Notes: generated by a model from the sequence alone, not told the origin. 64,000 nucleotides of DNA from Selaginella tamariscina (GCA_003024785.1 PUQB01000054.1:467291-531290), one strand, 5' to 3'; counted from the stretch's first letter, positions 23,072-35,044 are shown. Made by a program: numbers and translations.

Positions 23072-25366
23072 ATCATGATGTCCTCTTTAACTACAGAGGC
23101 AATCAAGCAAGCAACTTGTGCACGATGGTCTTCTTACCTTTCTTTCTTCATTTCATCTCATCCTGGTATACATCTCTCTAAGCTATGTATCATTAAGTTT
23201 CTATATATTTTTCTACGTTTTTTGTGCAGTTAGTTGGGTGTACTAGCGATGTTTATACAAGATTTGGAAATGAATTATCTCCTTTGGGAGTATTCGAGGC
23301 AGCGAGGCTGGCAGAAGAGATGAGACAAGGCAGTTTTGTAGCAGATGAAAAGCTGTGTGAAACTGCAGGCTTCTTTTGCCATCCTTATGGCAGGCATGGG
23401 CGCAATCCTCGCGTTGAAGATGTCAGAGCGCGCTCACTGGAGACAAAAACTAATGCACTTGGTAGAACCACACACATACACACACACGCATACGCACATA
23501 ATTACATTTACAATTTATGTATAATATCTAATTTGTAGCGTATTCTTGACATAGGTGGCAATGCCCACTTTGGGGATTTCAAAGTGAGTCCACTTGGTGG
23601 GAATGCTCACTTTGGAGACTTACTAGGTAAGCTTCACACGCACACACAACACTGATGGTGTGCATTAGGAGGCAATTCTCACTTTGGTGACTTCAAAGAG
23701 TCAAAATGTTTAATATAATAAGTTTGTACTTAGTGAAAGGTTGTTATAATAGGTGGGAACGCTCACTTTGGAGACTTCAAAACTGGACTAGTAAGCTTCA
23801 CACACACACCGCGCATAACACTGATGGTGTGCATTAGGAGGCAATGCCCATTTTGGTGACTTCAGAGATGGACTTGCGGGAATGCCCATTTTGGAGACTT
23901 CAAAGACGGACTTGGGTGGGAAATGCCCATTTTGGAGACTTCAAAGACCACGATCTAGGTAAATAGGTTTCATTTTATCAGTTTTCTACTTAGTGAAAAT
24001 AGGTGGAAAATGCTCACTTTGTTGATTTTAAAGGCGGACTTGGAGGGAATGCTCATTTGGAGACTTCAAAAGACCATGGTCTAGGTGAACAGAATTATAT
24101 TACAGTATTAAATAGTTGATATTTTGTGACGGAATTAGGTGGCAATGCTCACTTTGGTGACTTTAAGAGTGAGCTTGGTGGAAAATGCTCATTTTGGAGA
24201 TTTCAGGACCATGGTCTAGGTGAGAAACAAAGCTTTTATTATAATACTATAACTATAATAATATTTAATAATTTAGGTGGCAATGCTCACTTTGGTGACT
24301 TCAAGTCTAAACCCAATTTGGAGATCTAGGTGGAGAAAGCTCAACATATAGATATATTAACACATGATTTCCAGGTGGGAATGCTCATTTTGGTGACTCG
24401 GAAGATGGACTTTGGACTAGGTGATTAAACTGCACACAGTTCTATACATATATAATTCATATTTACACGCACACGCAATATTTAACATGCTACTGTACCT
24501 CAGTAGCAAATGCTCGCTTTGGAGAATCAAAAACTAGAAAAGAAGAGACACTTGGCTGCAAGAAGAACATGCCACTCTATCTTATCCAAGTCTTCACTGA
24601 ATCCGAACATGACAATTGCGGAGGGAGAAATCCCTTGGAACTCACAAGACTGGCCAACCATCAAAGCACTTATCAAGAAATGCGACCCTGGAATGCTTCA
24701 TCACTTCTTCACCCTAGAAGAACTTCATCAGAAAAATGGTAAGCACAACATAGAGCTTAATTGACACATTATATATTGATATTATTTCAGGACTAAGAGC
24801 ATCTTAGGAAACATTTAGGGACACCTATCCTCCACGCACCTTTCTTCCGGATTGTAATGGCAAATACACAGACTTCGGAAAGAGGAGCCTTGAATCGTAC
24901 CTTAAAGAGTTTAACGTTCCCAGTGACTCGCCCCTTGCAGAGAAGATGGCATTTACACTCGAGCTCTGTAAGGACACATCAGACAAGATCAAGTGTTTCT
25001 CCTCATTAGAGGGAATAGCAGACTTTGTTACTTGCAACTTTCGGGCCTCTTGAGGTAAGTATGGTAACTGGAAGCAGGGAGTTTGCAAGCCAAGTTGGTA
25101 AAACCATCAGGATTGGGGAAGCAAGAACTATAACCGAGGGTGAAACCCTAATGGTTGTTTGTCACACAACCATGTTTCCTTACCAGGTGTATTTCTGCCA
25201 CAAGGTAAGTGCAACCACTGCTGCGCTTGTGAAGGTGACCACCAGCGAAGGAACTGACTTGATGGTGAATGCACTTTGTCACAAGATGGGAATGAGTTAT
25301 GTTTGTCACTGGTTTGTGGAGACTGTGGTGATGTTTGTTCCTACAAAGTATGCTACTCATGCTTAA
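23072..25366 (+). CDS. BURP-domain protein with N-terminal GNAHFGDF repeat array
   Basis: A multi-exon plus-strand gene. A possible first coding exon (about 23072-23161) could join the exon ending at 23461 in phase 1, but the start is uncertain. Exon 23231-23461 holds ARLAEEMRQGSFVADEK. Next come about 14 copies of GGNAHFGDFK-(D)GL on small exons (23555-24530), then a pre-BURP exon to about 24738 ending HHFFTLEELHQKN, and the BURP domain to 25366. BURP evidence: FF…L start, YPPRTFLPD, ELCKDTSDKIKCFSSLEGIADF, and CH repeats with first spacings of 10 and 25. An in-frame TAG near 24805 and an extra C near 25042 break the frame; both may be sequence errors. BURP proteins are secreted or vacuolar plant proteins; some are autocatalytic peptide cyclases. 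Confidence 0.75.
23555..24530 (+). repeat. Micro-exon array coding ~14 GGNAHFGDF repeats
   Basis: Repeat starts near 23555, 23597, 23669, 23753, 23838, 23876, 23918, 24003, 24043, 24139, 24178, 24277, 24375 and 24504. Exons begin after AG with GT/GA GGC AAT and end in CTA G before GT, so each is phase 1 on both sides and can be added or lost without changing frame. Exons hold one, two or three repeats. Two introns share GTAAGCTTCACAC and ACTGATGGTGTGCATTAG, showing that intron plus exon was copied as one unit. Some units are degenerate (24320, 24375, 24504). Confidence 0.8.
25025..25366 (+). other. BURP domain core (CH motifs)
   Basis: From FGPLEVSMVTG to the stop. The Cys-His pairs are CHTTMFPYQVYFCH (10 residues between), then 25 residues to CHKMG, then only 7 residues to CHWFVETVVMF. 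The family consensus is CH-x10-CH-x23/27-CH-x23/26-CH-x8-W, so the last spacing is about 18 residues short and the final Trp is Phe. The first three intervals are canonical, which makes the family call firm. Confidence 0.85.
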
Positions 25367-25369
25367 CAA

Positions 25370-26008
25370 ACCAACCTAAATTCATGTACAAATATTAGTA
25401 TGTAATATGATTCCGTATATTATGTCTACCAGACGAAAGAAATGGCAATGGCGGAAAAATGTTTGCAATAGACTTGCTGTCTGGTTTGTTAATGTGTAAA
25501 TGCTTACTTATGCTTGCCACACCATGTGTGTGTATGTGCGCGCGCATACATACTGTGGTACGTATATACACATGCATGTGTAAATGGAGGCAAAGAAAAA
25601 GTGTATATATCTACTATATGAGCAAGCATGGTCCTACATTAGAAATCCGTAGAGTTATGTGCATACACAACATATCCATATGCATGTATGCCATATCTAA
25701 TATTTATACATAGCACACTACATGTATATGAACACACGCAGCTAAGTGTGCACGCAAATACAAACATATCTGTGTATTGGTCTAGCTCTCTCTCTTTCAC
25801 ACACACACACACCACACACAAGAAATGGAGGCCTTGTTGAGCTATATAAATATAGACACACAAACGCATTAATGCAAATGGTTAATTAAAAGTAATTAAC
25901 CTTGATACACACGCGCACGCACACACGTAAGAAACAAAGTGAGAAGAGAATATCCTAAGAGTAGCAAGAAGTCATTGTTATCTACACAACCGACATTTAC
26001 TAACAAAG
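25370..26008. other. Spacer between BURP and glutaminyl cyclase genes
   Basis: About 640 bp, with CA/TG-rich microsatellite stretches (near 25520-25580 and 25800-25820) and no gene. It must hold the BURP 3' UTR and the cyclase promoter. Confidence 0.6.
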
Positions 26009-26010
26009 GG

Positions 26011-27205
26011 ATGGAGTTATGGCTGCTTCTTCTCATGTTTTCATCTCTTTTGCACAATCTACTCCAGTTATATTCTCAAGCTAAGATTATACAAGAATTT
26101 CACACGATGAAATGCTTTTACAGAGGTTATATATTTAATTAAACTTGTTTATTTGTTATTAATTAGTTTCACACAGGGTCTTATTTACTCTGGAAATGAC
26201 ACTCTGTATGAGTCCACTGGGCTATATGAAATGGTATGTGAATTTCCAAGTTTTTCCATTCTGTAACACGTTTGTTTCTCATCAGTCTTCGGTTCGTGAG
26301 GTTCATCTTCTAACTGGTAAGGTAAGTTACGTTGTGCGTGCGTGCGTGTGGTGTTTACGTTGCTTGTCTAGGTTAAGAAAGTACAACGTATGGATAGAAA
26401 CGACTTCGGTGAAGTTTAACTCTGTGGGAAAACAAGTGTAATAATAGTATATTGTATACTAAGGGTAAAGTTGTCATTATAACTCGCGTGACTAACTAAT
26501 CTATATGTTAATCTTAATAAGATTACTACAACTCAGTTACAAAACCAACAAAGGATACTACTACGATCGAAACAGCTTGAAACCTGTAAGACATACTTAA
26601 GAATAACAATATGAAAATGTTTATAATAATTAATTAATTAATAATAAATTGTTTGAACAGATAGGGAGTTTTAAGCAGGATGGATGGGATTAACAAACGA
26701 TGGAAAACATGTAATAGGAAGTGATGGAACCTCTAATCTATATTTCTTAAACCCGGAAGATATGACAGGTTTAGCTTAAACAGACACTAGTTTTATCTTA
26801 ATCACGTAAGGTTTATCTCTTTTAGAAGTAAATAAATTACGTGTCAAATACAATGGAACTGATGTCAAGTTTTTGAACGAGCTAGAGTATGTCAAGGGAG
26901 AAATATGGGCAAACATTTGGCTGGTAAGTTAAATTAATTAATTAATTTCTAAACTAATTAGTTTATTATTATTCCTAAATCTGATTAGCATATAATTAAT
27001 ATTGGTATTTATTACCCAGACTGAATGCATTGCTCGAATCTCTCCAAAAGATGGCACTGTACTTGGATGGATTATATTTAAACGGATTGAGTAATTGCGA
27101 TATACATAATATGTAATATGCCTGTATGTAACTTTGGGTTTACCTCCAGGAGCAAACTAGCTACTCATGGGCGTAAGGTGTTTATTTTTACTATATGTTT
27201 ATTGC

Positions 27206-27258
<53 letters not shown>

Positions 27259-27490
27259 GATAGTTTTATATTTAAAACACATATAACAGATTGATGTGTT
27301 AAACGGCATTGCTTGGGATTCACAACAAGAACGTATTTTCGGTAAGCCGATGTATTAAGAAATATGTTATTGTTAACTGTGTTTAATTTGATGTACAGTA
27401 ACTGGAAAGTTATGGCCCAAGCTTTTCGAGATTGCCTTGCAACCGAGTCACGACGGAAATCATATTGTAAACTGTTTGGTTCCTAGTTAA
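26011..27490 (+). CDS. Glutaminyl-peptide cyclotransferase (plant type), multi-exon
   Basis: The enzyme converts N-terminal Gln of peptides to pyroglutamate in the secretory pathway; the plant type is a beta-propeller protein. The ATG at 26011 opens a hydrophobic leader (MELWLLLLMFSSLLHNLL) compatible with a signal peptide. Further exons encode FTQGLIYSGNDTLYESTGLY (26167-26233), SSVREVHLLTGK (26286-26321), KKVQRMDRNDFGE, GYYYDRNSLKP, GSFKQDGWGL…GSDGTSNLYFL, VKYNGTDVKFLNELEYVKGE…ANIW, TECIARISPKDGTVLGW, IDVLNGIAWDSQQERIF and VTGKLWPKLFEIAL, ending NCLVPS at 27490. This is the full plant QC order. Single-base losses (near 26418 and 26690) break the frame. Same strand as the BURP gene, 640 bp downstream. 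Confidence 0.85.
27205..27252. repeat. TA dinucleotide microsatellite in a cyclase intron
   Basis: An uninterrupted (TA)n run of about 20 units within an intron of the glutaminyl cyclase gene. Confidence 0.9.
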
Positions 27491-27584
27491 TTCATTATTA
27501 CATGTATATATTTGTACTTGGAACGTATACATACGTATTTAATGTTTTGTTACATATACATGTCGTTTGTAAGAAGTAAATATT

Positions 27585-27810
27585 TTAGCAATGTGTGTGT
27601 GTGTGTGTGTATGTGAGAGAGAGAGAGAGAGAGAAGACCAATACACAGATATGTTTGACCTGCGTGCGCACTTAGCTGTGTTTGTTCATATACGTGTATA
27701 AATATATTTATAGACATACATCCTCTCTCTAGCAGTGTGTGTGTGTGTGCGTGAGAGAAAGAGAGAGAGAAGACCAGTACACGTTGCACTTAGCTGTGTT
27801 TGTTCAGCGA
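27585..27810. repeat. Duplicated TG/AG microsatellite block
   Basis: Two blocks of (TG)n followed by (AG)n and AGAAGACCA(A/G)TACAC … CACTTAGCTGTGTTTGTTCA, at about 27590-27690 and 27737-27806. No gene inside. Confidence 0.8.
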
Positions 27811-27949
27811 CGAAAGCCATGCAGGCAGTGCGGACCCCGCAGGAAAGGCGGGTTAGTGTAGATGGATAGGAGCAGAAGCGGCAGTATCCTACGGACATCC
27901 AAGGAGTCCGAAGTTAGAGGTGGCATGCAGCAGTGTGACATGGTAGGAA

Positions 27950-28137
27950 CAGATGTTAACCAGGAAACAATCAGAAATCATGTCGTATCAATTCAGGGGA
28001 GTGTTAAGAATATTCGCCTTACATGATATGAGATGTCCGGACTGGTGGTGTTCCTCTTGAAAAGAAGTTGAAGATGAATATAATAACTTTGTACACTATG
28101 TTTATAATATAAGAAGAGAAATGTTTGAAGTTCAACA
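27950..28137 (+). mobile_element. Copia 3' end fragment (polypurine tract and LTR) upstream of P450 copy 1
   Basis: 27950-28001 matches the last internal bases of the copia element at 50425-61771, including the purine tract TTCAGGGGAG. 28002-28137 is its LTR (TGTTAAGAATATTCGCC … CAACA) with a short internal loss. It is followed by AGCGT, the same target copy that follows the full element. The rest of the copia element is absent here. Confidence 0.85.
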
Positions 28138-28217
28138 AGCGTGAGGATGAAAAAGAGAATACGGAAGAGAGCTAGATGGGGGCTGGTAGCTCAACGGTTT
28201 TCAGCAAGTCTTCATTG

Positions 28218-28225
28218 TATAAATA
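28218..28225 (+). promoter_or_regulatory. TATA box candidate upstream of P450 copy 1
   Basis: TATAAATA about 340 bp before the ATG. The identical box occurs upstream of the truncated copy (near 61852). The distance implies a long 5' UTR, so the assignment is tentative. Confidence 0.35.
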
Positions 28226-28560
28226 GATGGCCATATTCATGAACATTAACTCCATCAAGAGATATGCGATGGCCACTACTAACTAGTTTGTGACATGTCT
28301 CAATCTTACTATATATATATATACACTATTGATAAACATGTGGGGTCCAGTTATTTATGACATGCGCTTATACTATAATCGCAAACTCAAACAAAATATT
28401 CATTTACAACTTGTACCTTACGGCATATTCTGGTGCCCATGCATATTCTGCTTTGCTTGAAGCATATTCCGATTACTATGTACCCACATTTTGTTCTCTC
28501 TGGTTGAGGTATCAAAATTCAACACAAGGTACAACAGTGTAATAATTTCTGTTAGAAAGA

Positions 28561-30109
28561 ATGGATGTATCAATTCTCATGGAGCACACTTCATTTATCC
28601 TCTGTACGGTAGTTATCACCACAATCACAGCTATTTATGTGTTTAAGCACTTCTTCATCTATGGCTACAACAGGCACCCATTTCTTTACCCCTTCTTTGG
28701 ATGCCTTTTCGATATGCTTCAAAATAAGGACAGGTTCCTCGACTGGGCAACCGACAATCTTCGCAAATCCCCAAATAACACAGTTAAGCTCTTCAGGCCT
28801 GGAGAAACAGCGTACGCCCACACTGCATACCCACCAAATGTGGAGCATATACTGAAGAATAAGTTCGAGGTATATGCCAAAGGTGAGTATTTCAAAGATG
28901 TTTAGCTGATCTCCTAGGGGGTGGCATCTTCAATGTAGACGACGGTTATGGAAGATTCAACGCAAGATTGCAAGTTATGAGTTCACTACTCGATCCCTTC
29001 GTGACTATCTCATGGAGACATTAGAGCAGGAAACTCAAGAGCGGCTCCTTCCCACTCTACACTCCTTAAGTGGTACCGTGGTCGACTTGCAAGACATCTT
29101 CATGAGGTTTGCATTCGATAACATATGTAAGCTGGCATTTGGACTGGACATGGCAGCACTAGACACAAACCTCCCAGAGATCAAGTTCATGAAAGTGTTT
29201 GACGAAGCAACAAGCTTGTCTAATGCAAGGTTTTATACTATACACCCAGTTATCTGGAAGGTTAAGAAAATCTTCAACATTGGATCAGAGAGGCAGCTCC
29301 ATGAAGCTGTCCAAGCAGTCCATGAGTTTGCTGAATCCATCATAGAGGCAAGGAGGGCTCAAGTTGCCACTGAGAATCATCACTTTGATCTGCTGTCCAG
29401 GTTTATGCAAGTAAAAGATGTATCTGAGGAGGACCTGTGGGGGATCGAGCAGTTTTACTCGTGCAAGATCCAGAACGGGCAGTTTCCAAATGTGTTTTTT
29501 CGTGATATAGTCGTCAGCTTCCTGCTAGCAGGGAGAGATACGTCTTCAGCTGCATTAGCGTGGTTTTTCTGGCTTGTGTTGACTCATCCTGATGCGACTG
29601 AAAGATTGTGTCGGAAATAAACGATATAACATCCGGAGGTAAAGAGAAGATCACGTTCGATAAGCTAAAGGACATGCACTACTTGCACTGTGCTCTAATG
29701 GAGTCTTTAAGATTGTATCCCCCGGTTAGTATGGATCCCAAGGAGGCCAGGAAGGACGATGTGTTACCGGATGGGACAAGGGTTAGAAAGGGTGAAAAGG
29801 TGACCTATTTTGCGTATGCTATGGGAGAATGGAGTGTTTGTGGGGAAGCGATTGCCTTGCGTTTCGGCCACAGAGGTGGCTGAAAGATGGACAGTTTGTT
29901 AACGAGAATGTGTACAAGTTCCCTGTGTTTCATGCGGGCCCTAGGATGTGCTTAGGCAAAGATATGGCTATTCTCCAGATGAAGTATGTGGTGGCGTCTC
30001 TGCTCCCAAGGTTCTCATTTGTGTTGCCGAAGGGTATGTACCAAGGCAGAAAGTGAGCCTTACTTTGCAGATTGATGGAGGTTTGCCTGCTGTTGTCCGT
30101 TCCAAATGA
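28561..30109 (+). CDS. Cytochrome P450, CYP94-like (CYP86 clan), intronless, frameshifted
   Basis: Members of this clan hydroxylate fatty acids or fatty-acid-derived molecules at the chain end in the ER. Seen: N-terminal hydrophobic anchor (about residues 10-30), FTTRSLRDYL, I-helix AGRDTSSAALAWFFW, K-helix ESLRLYPPV (ExxR), FRPQRWLKDGQF and the haem loop FPVFHAGPRMCLGKDMA with its Cys. Total about 510 codons, usual for the family. Single-base changes break the frame near 28897, 28945, 29615, 29835 and 30030. At 28897 and 28945 the partial copy at 62212 keeps the frame (GATGGTTTAG, GGTTTATGG), so the breaks here are recent mutations or sequencing errors. The CYP94 assignment rests on reading motifs, not an alignment. 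Confidence 0.8.
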
Positions 30110-31355
30110 AAATGTATCACTAACGTGTTAAAATATTTTCTGATATGTAGCCTTGGAATGTTCCATAGATTTGACTGTTGTTAAGGAGTAATGCACACGC
30201 ATATGCTTCATCATTGATTAGTGAACATATTGTTAAACTGATTATATGTTTATATATATATATGCATGTTTTGGTATTCTATGCATATTTAATATGCAAC
30301 TTGAATGAATGAAAACAAAAAGAACATATTCTTATAATATCTTTAAATGGGTGTGAGTGTGTTATAGAATCAAATTAGATTTTTAAAGCTTTAATACATC
30401 AATACATGTACATTAAATGTGTTATAGGCCTACTTAAAAACTAATAATCATACTTGATATATAAATGCAAAACATAATGTTTTTAACGAGTTTATTCTAA
30501 TTAATACCTAGATAGTTGTGTAAAATTATCCAGCAATGTTAGTTTTCCGGTTATTAAAAAATTGTCACGTTAAGGTGTATTCCCCATATCCGAGCATATG
30601 GAAAAAATAAATTAAATTATTAACTGGGAATTTACTTGGGATTGTCTACTAACCAACTGCATCTCGAGAATATTTAAATAAAACTCAGTGTGTAAATTCT
30701 TTGTAACTCATTGTCTACCTCATGAGGATCACTCTACATATTGGAACCTCTGGTTTTGCACATCCCCAATGTTCACATCGAAGGGTGTTTTTCTTTGTAA
30801 GACAAATGATATTCTTACGGTCAAATACTCAAAATTCATGTAGTTCTTGAATACATTCCATGTACTCAGCAAGTGCTACGCAAATCGTTACGCAAATAAT
30901 CACATAAATAAAGAAATAACTAGGTTATTAAGTAGTGGTGGAGTTTTCAAAAGGTTTTACACTGAAATATTTTAAATTAGAATATTTGTATAAGGAGGTT
31001 AGAATTATGTTTTTAATATTCCGGTTCAAACATAAGTTGCGAGTCATTATTATGTTTAATTAATATACGATTTTACTTTTTCTTCTTCAATTCATAAAGA
31101 TTTAATAATTTGATGCATTAACCCCTTGACCATGACAATAAACTTTAAAAGTATTCTTTATTTAGTATCATGTTAAATCTAATAGTAATGCAAGAAAAAA
31201 AATGTCATTTTTACTTTGTGGTGTATATTAAAACTGCAGGTTTGACTGGTTTTAGGGTTTGTTAAACATACGTAATGTTTCTTTAGCAAAAAATTTGACT
31301 ATGTTCTTTGTATTAACAAAATGGAAGTATGTACAGTTCGCTACCTACAAAAAAA
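30110..31355. other. AT-rich intergenic sequence between P450 and ELIP-A
   Basis: No gene seen. Contains a short TA run near 30255. Confidence 0.5.
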
Positions 31356-31358
31356 ATT

Positions 31359-32101
31359 CTACATCACGCCGAACACTGGGGCCTTTGTGAAAGAATCAGT
31401 GACAACAAGTGCAAGGAACCCAAGCATTGCTGTTCTCCCGTTCCACCTCTCGGCCATTGCAAGGAAGGGACCGAGTGCTGCTGTCTGGGCTCTCACCCTT
31501 GAACATTGGCACGAGAGAAGCGTACCAGAAGAGTTGAACCACTGCCAGGAAGTTGAACAGCCCCGTGCTACTCTCGGAGTATAGCCGCTCTGCCACTGTT
31601 TGCCCAGTCATCCTCTCCACAGCAAATGCCTAAGTATACATACAGTATACACACACACATCAAGAATGGGCATATTATGGAGGAGATAGAAAACTTACCA
31701 AGCGTCCATTGATGGTAGCTGGGCCAGCTCCATCAAACGCCATCAAGCTTGGGAACGATCTGTCACCTGTCTCTGGTCTCCTTTCAATCTCAGGCCTCGG
31801 ATACAGGGAACCCGAGAGGGAACTGCACCAAACACGATCTTCTCGGACTCGCTCTTTCTCGACCGACCTCTTCTCGGACTCGTTTTCCTCTTGGTTCCTC
31901 AACACATCTTCCTTGGCGATCTCCTTCTCGGTGCCATCCAATAAGCTGCTAATACCATCTCGTCCGTTGTCTGAAGCTCGCACCACCAATCTGTTTAGCT
32001 TCTTATTGCCATTACAAGGACAAAAGGGCAAAGAACTTCGACTCTGGAACGAGTGAAGAAAGGGAAGTGGTCAATGTCATATTGCTTGCAACAAGTGCCA
32101 T
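31359..32101 (-). pseudogene. Early light-induced protein copy A (ELIP-like), frameshifted
   Basis: ELIPs are thylakoid proteins of the LHC superfamily that protect against excess light. The minus-strand ATG at 32101 opens a Ser/Thr-rich transit-like leader (MALVASNMTLTTSLSSLVPE), then RPETGDRSFPSLMAFDGAGP and the exon junction at INGRL. Exon 2 holds helix 1 (VERMTGQTVAE), helix 2 (FNFLAVVQLFWYASLVP) and helix 3. Compared with copy C, a 2-bp loss in GACAGCAGCACTCGG (near 31478) shifts helix 3 out of frame, and one base differs in the leader near 32025. All helices are present as DNA. Confidence 0.75.
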
Positions 32102-32104
32102 TTT

Positions 32105-35040
32105 CAACTTGTACGTACACTGAGAATGTTATGTAAGTGGTGCTGTTATTGAATTGCTTCTATACACTTGGAATGGATACAAAATGTATATATATACTTA
32201 GTAGAAGGTACACATGTGGCAGCGCTAGGGTCGTGTAGAGCATCTTGAAGTGTGTCACTTGTGAAATCTACATAAGTAGACATGTATGTACACACGATAT
32301 TATTAACATATAGACACACTTATGCACTAGACACATTGTCGCTTCTTACATTTATAGTCTTTTTTTGCTTTACTGCTACATAGACAAAAATTCAACCGTG
32401 TCCAGGTCTAGTACAAAAATACAAGATTAATGCAGGTTGTAAAATCAGGATTAACTTGATGGGCTAGTGAGTTTTTGAGTTTAGCATTTAAATTAACACT
32501 AGTCAAGTAACAAAATATGTGACAATCAGTTTTAATCAACATGATCAGCTTATTAATGTTAATTTTATTTGTCAAAAATTTATCACGGTGGGATAACTAT
32601 TTAAAATCAAAATTTTAAACATGTGTATATGCTTGTTCAGTTTTTCACATTCATGCTATTCAACAACAAAATGTTATAGTAATATGTAAACCAGGAAGAT
32701 AACCTAAATTCTAAATTTATTTGCGAATACATCTTAGTGATTTATGTGGATGATTTATTATTATATCATTATAATTAATTATGTCTACTTAAAATTGTAT
32801 TACAATATTATATAAATTTCTTTACTACCCAAAATTAATAAGTCTCTGTACATGTCAAATGAAAATTTTTTGAATTTGTTGCATTTCAATTTATTTTAAA
32901 TGAAAAAATTATATTTTAATTTTTTAAATGACACTTATAAAATCAAAATTAAAAAAGATAATATAAAATTGATATCAAAATAAATTTGATAATTTTTTAA
33001 ACAAGTAAAGAATCACATAAATGACATTGCATTCTTACTTTTTTTTAAAAGAATTCCTTGAAATAAATATTCAAATTTAAATATTTTCTTTGCTTAAGCA
33101 AACTTGTATAATAGTATTTACAGTTTCAAGTTAAACATAACTTGATGTGGTGAGAATATTTTTCACAAGACATAATATTAATTAAATTATCATAAATAAT
33201 ATAGTTAAAACCACTATAACTATTTGGCCATAATAATATGATATATATTTGCCCATTTAATGAACATTACTCCAAATATATTAAAAAAAAAAAAATAAAT
33301 AAAAGAGACTAAAAAAAATAATTGTGAAAACTTTAAAAAATTTTAAATTTTATAAATGTAATAAGATGTTAAAAATATATTATTGCAATGCTTATATAGA
33401 ATTGTAAGTAACAAGGGAAAAAAAAAAATATTTTAAAAACATGCAAAGATTTTAAAGATTTAACAATTATGTAATATTAAAATTTAAATTTATGAATTTT
33501 AAATTAAATCCATTCATCAAATTATTAATGATTTTTTATTTTTTTATATGATGAATAAGAAAGTCGTCATCTTTATTTGGAAAAATGTTTATATTTAAAT
33601 ATTTTTTAAGTGTAAATATGATGTACACATTTAAAATTAATTTAAGTCAAAATATTATTTTTCATAATCTTAAACAACCACCAAAATACTTAGTTGTAAT
33701 ACCAAATTTATAAGATATATTTTATTATAAATTTTTTTAAAAATTGTCTTTCACATTTTAATAAAATTACATGTAAATAATTCATTTAAAACTCTTCGTT
33801 CAACTTATTAAAACATCATATAAAAAGCAGATCATAAATTACTTTTAATAATTTATATATTTATAAAAAAAGGGTACGTCAAAACTGAAGGAGTTAACAA
33901 CTCTTTGAGATTTGCAATCCTTATACAAAAAAAGAAGTCATTGATGATTTCAACAAACACGAGCAACGGTGCAGTACGATCTAAAAGATGATTTATAAAA
34001 ACAACCTAGATATTATACCTTGTCAAGAAAGCGTTGCACATCATTCACACACTTTGGCATAAGTATTATTCAACTTTCATTAATCCAAAATAATTAACAT
34101 TAAGATTATTAACATTTCTATAACTTGATCTTTTATATTACATTACACTATATATTTATAACAAATTTAAATGATAAAAATTATACATATGTACCAATTA
34201 ATTGAATTCATCATAGTAATTGTTGATTTTCAAATTCATGAATATATCTTATTGTTATTATATATTAAAAAATCTCAATATTTAAGTTAAAAACATCTTT
34301 AATAATGTAATACACTTCATGATTATATAGATTTATACTTTGAAATTTAAATAACAACACTACTTTTCTCACTAATCATAATGGATATCACATCTAAGAG
34401 AAATATTATGATTTTACTGATATTTATATTTGTTTAAATAAGTTTTGTAAAGCTTCAAATGTTACGATTTTACCAACATTTATATTAATTACAATAAATG
34501 ATAGTTTTTAGAGTCATTTATTCTTATTTATTTAATAAGAAAATATTAATAGTACAATGGAACACAATACATAGAGACATACATATGAAAGTTGTAAGTA
34601 AAATGGGAATGCTACATAAAAATGAAAATATAAAAAATAATATTAATTATTAATGCTTACATATTAATTATTTATACATTTTTAAAATATCCTTTCTTTA
34701 AACCTATATTATTTTAAAACTTATTTTTTATATTAAAAAATGCTAATTAAATAATAAAAATTATTAATTATTAAAAAATGAGAGTATGAACATTCCCAAT
34801 TTAGTTACAACATTCATACATGGTCTTTCGTTTATTTATCTTTCATTAAAAAATAAAAAAAATCATGATTATTAAAATGTTAAATGCCATATGGTAAAGA
34901 AAGATTTTTCAAACACGTTAGAAATTGTATATTAACACATTATTATCTATTTTTCACCTTATTATATTAAAAGTTGTTTATTTTCCATTGTACTCCATGT
35001 AACTATGAAATTCAAGTTGACGACAAAGACTTATAATAAA
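32105..35040. other. Very AT-rich gene-free stretch
   Basis: About 3 kb of strongly AT-rich DNA with poly-A and poly-T runs and no open frame of note. No LTR, TIR or tandem array recognised. Confidence 0.6.
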
Positions 35041-35044
35041 CATT

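Noticed and set aside
25395..25869. Open frames rich in Tyr, Ile, Cys and His between the BURP and cyclase genes
   Set aside because: They follow CA/TG microsatellites and have no homology-like motifs.
27550..27898. HTHTHTL- and SLSLSH-type frames
   Set aside because: Translation of TG/AG microsatellites.
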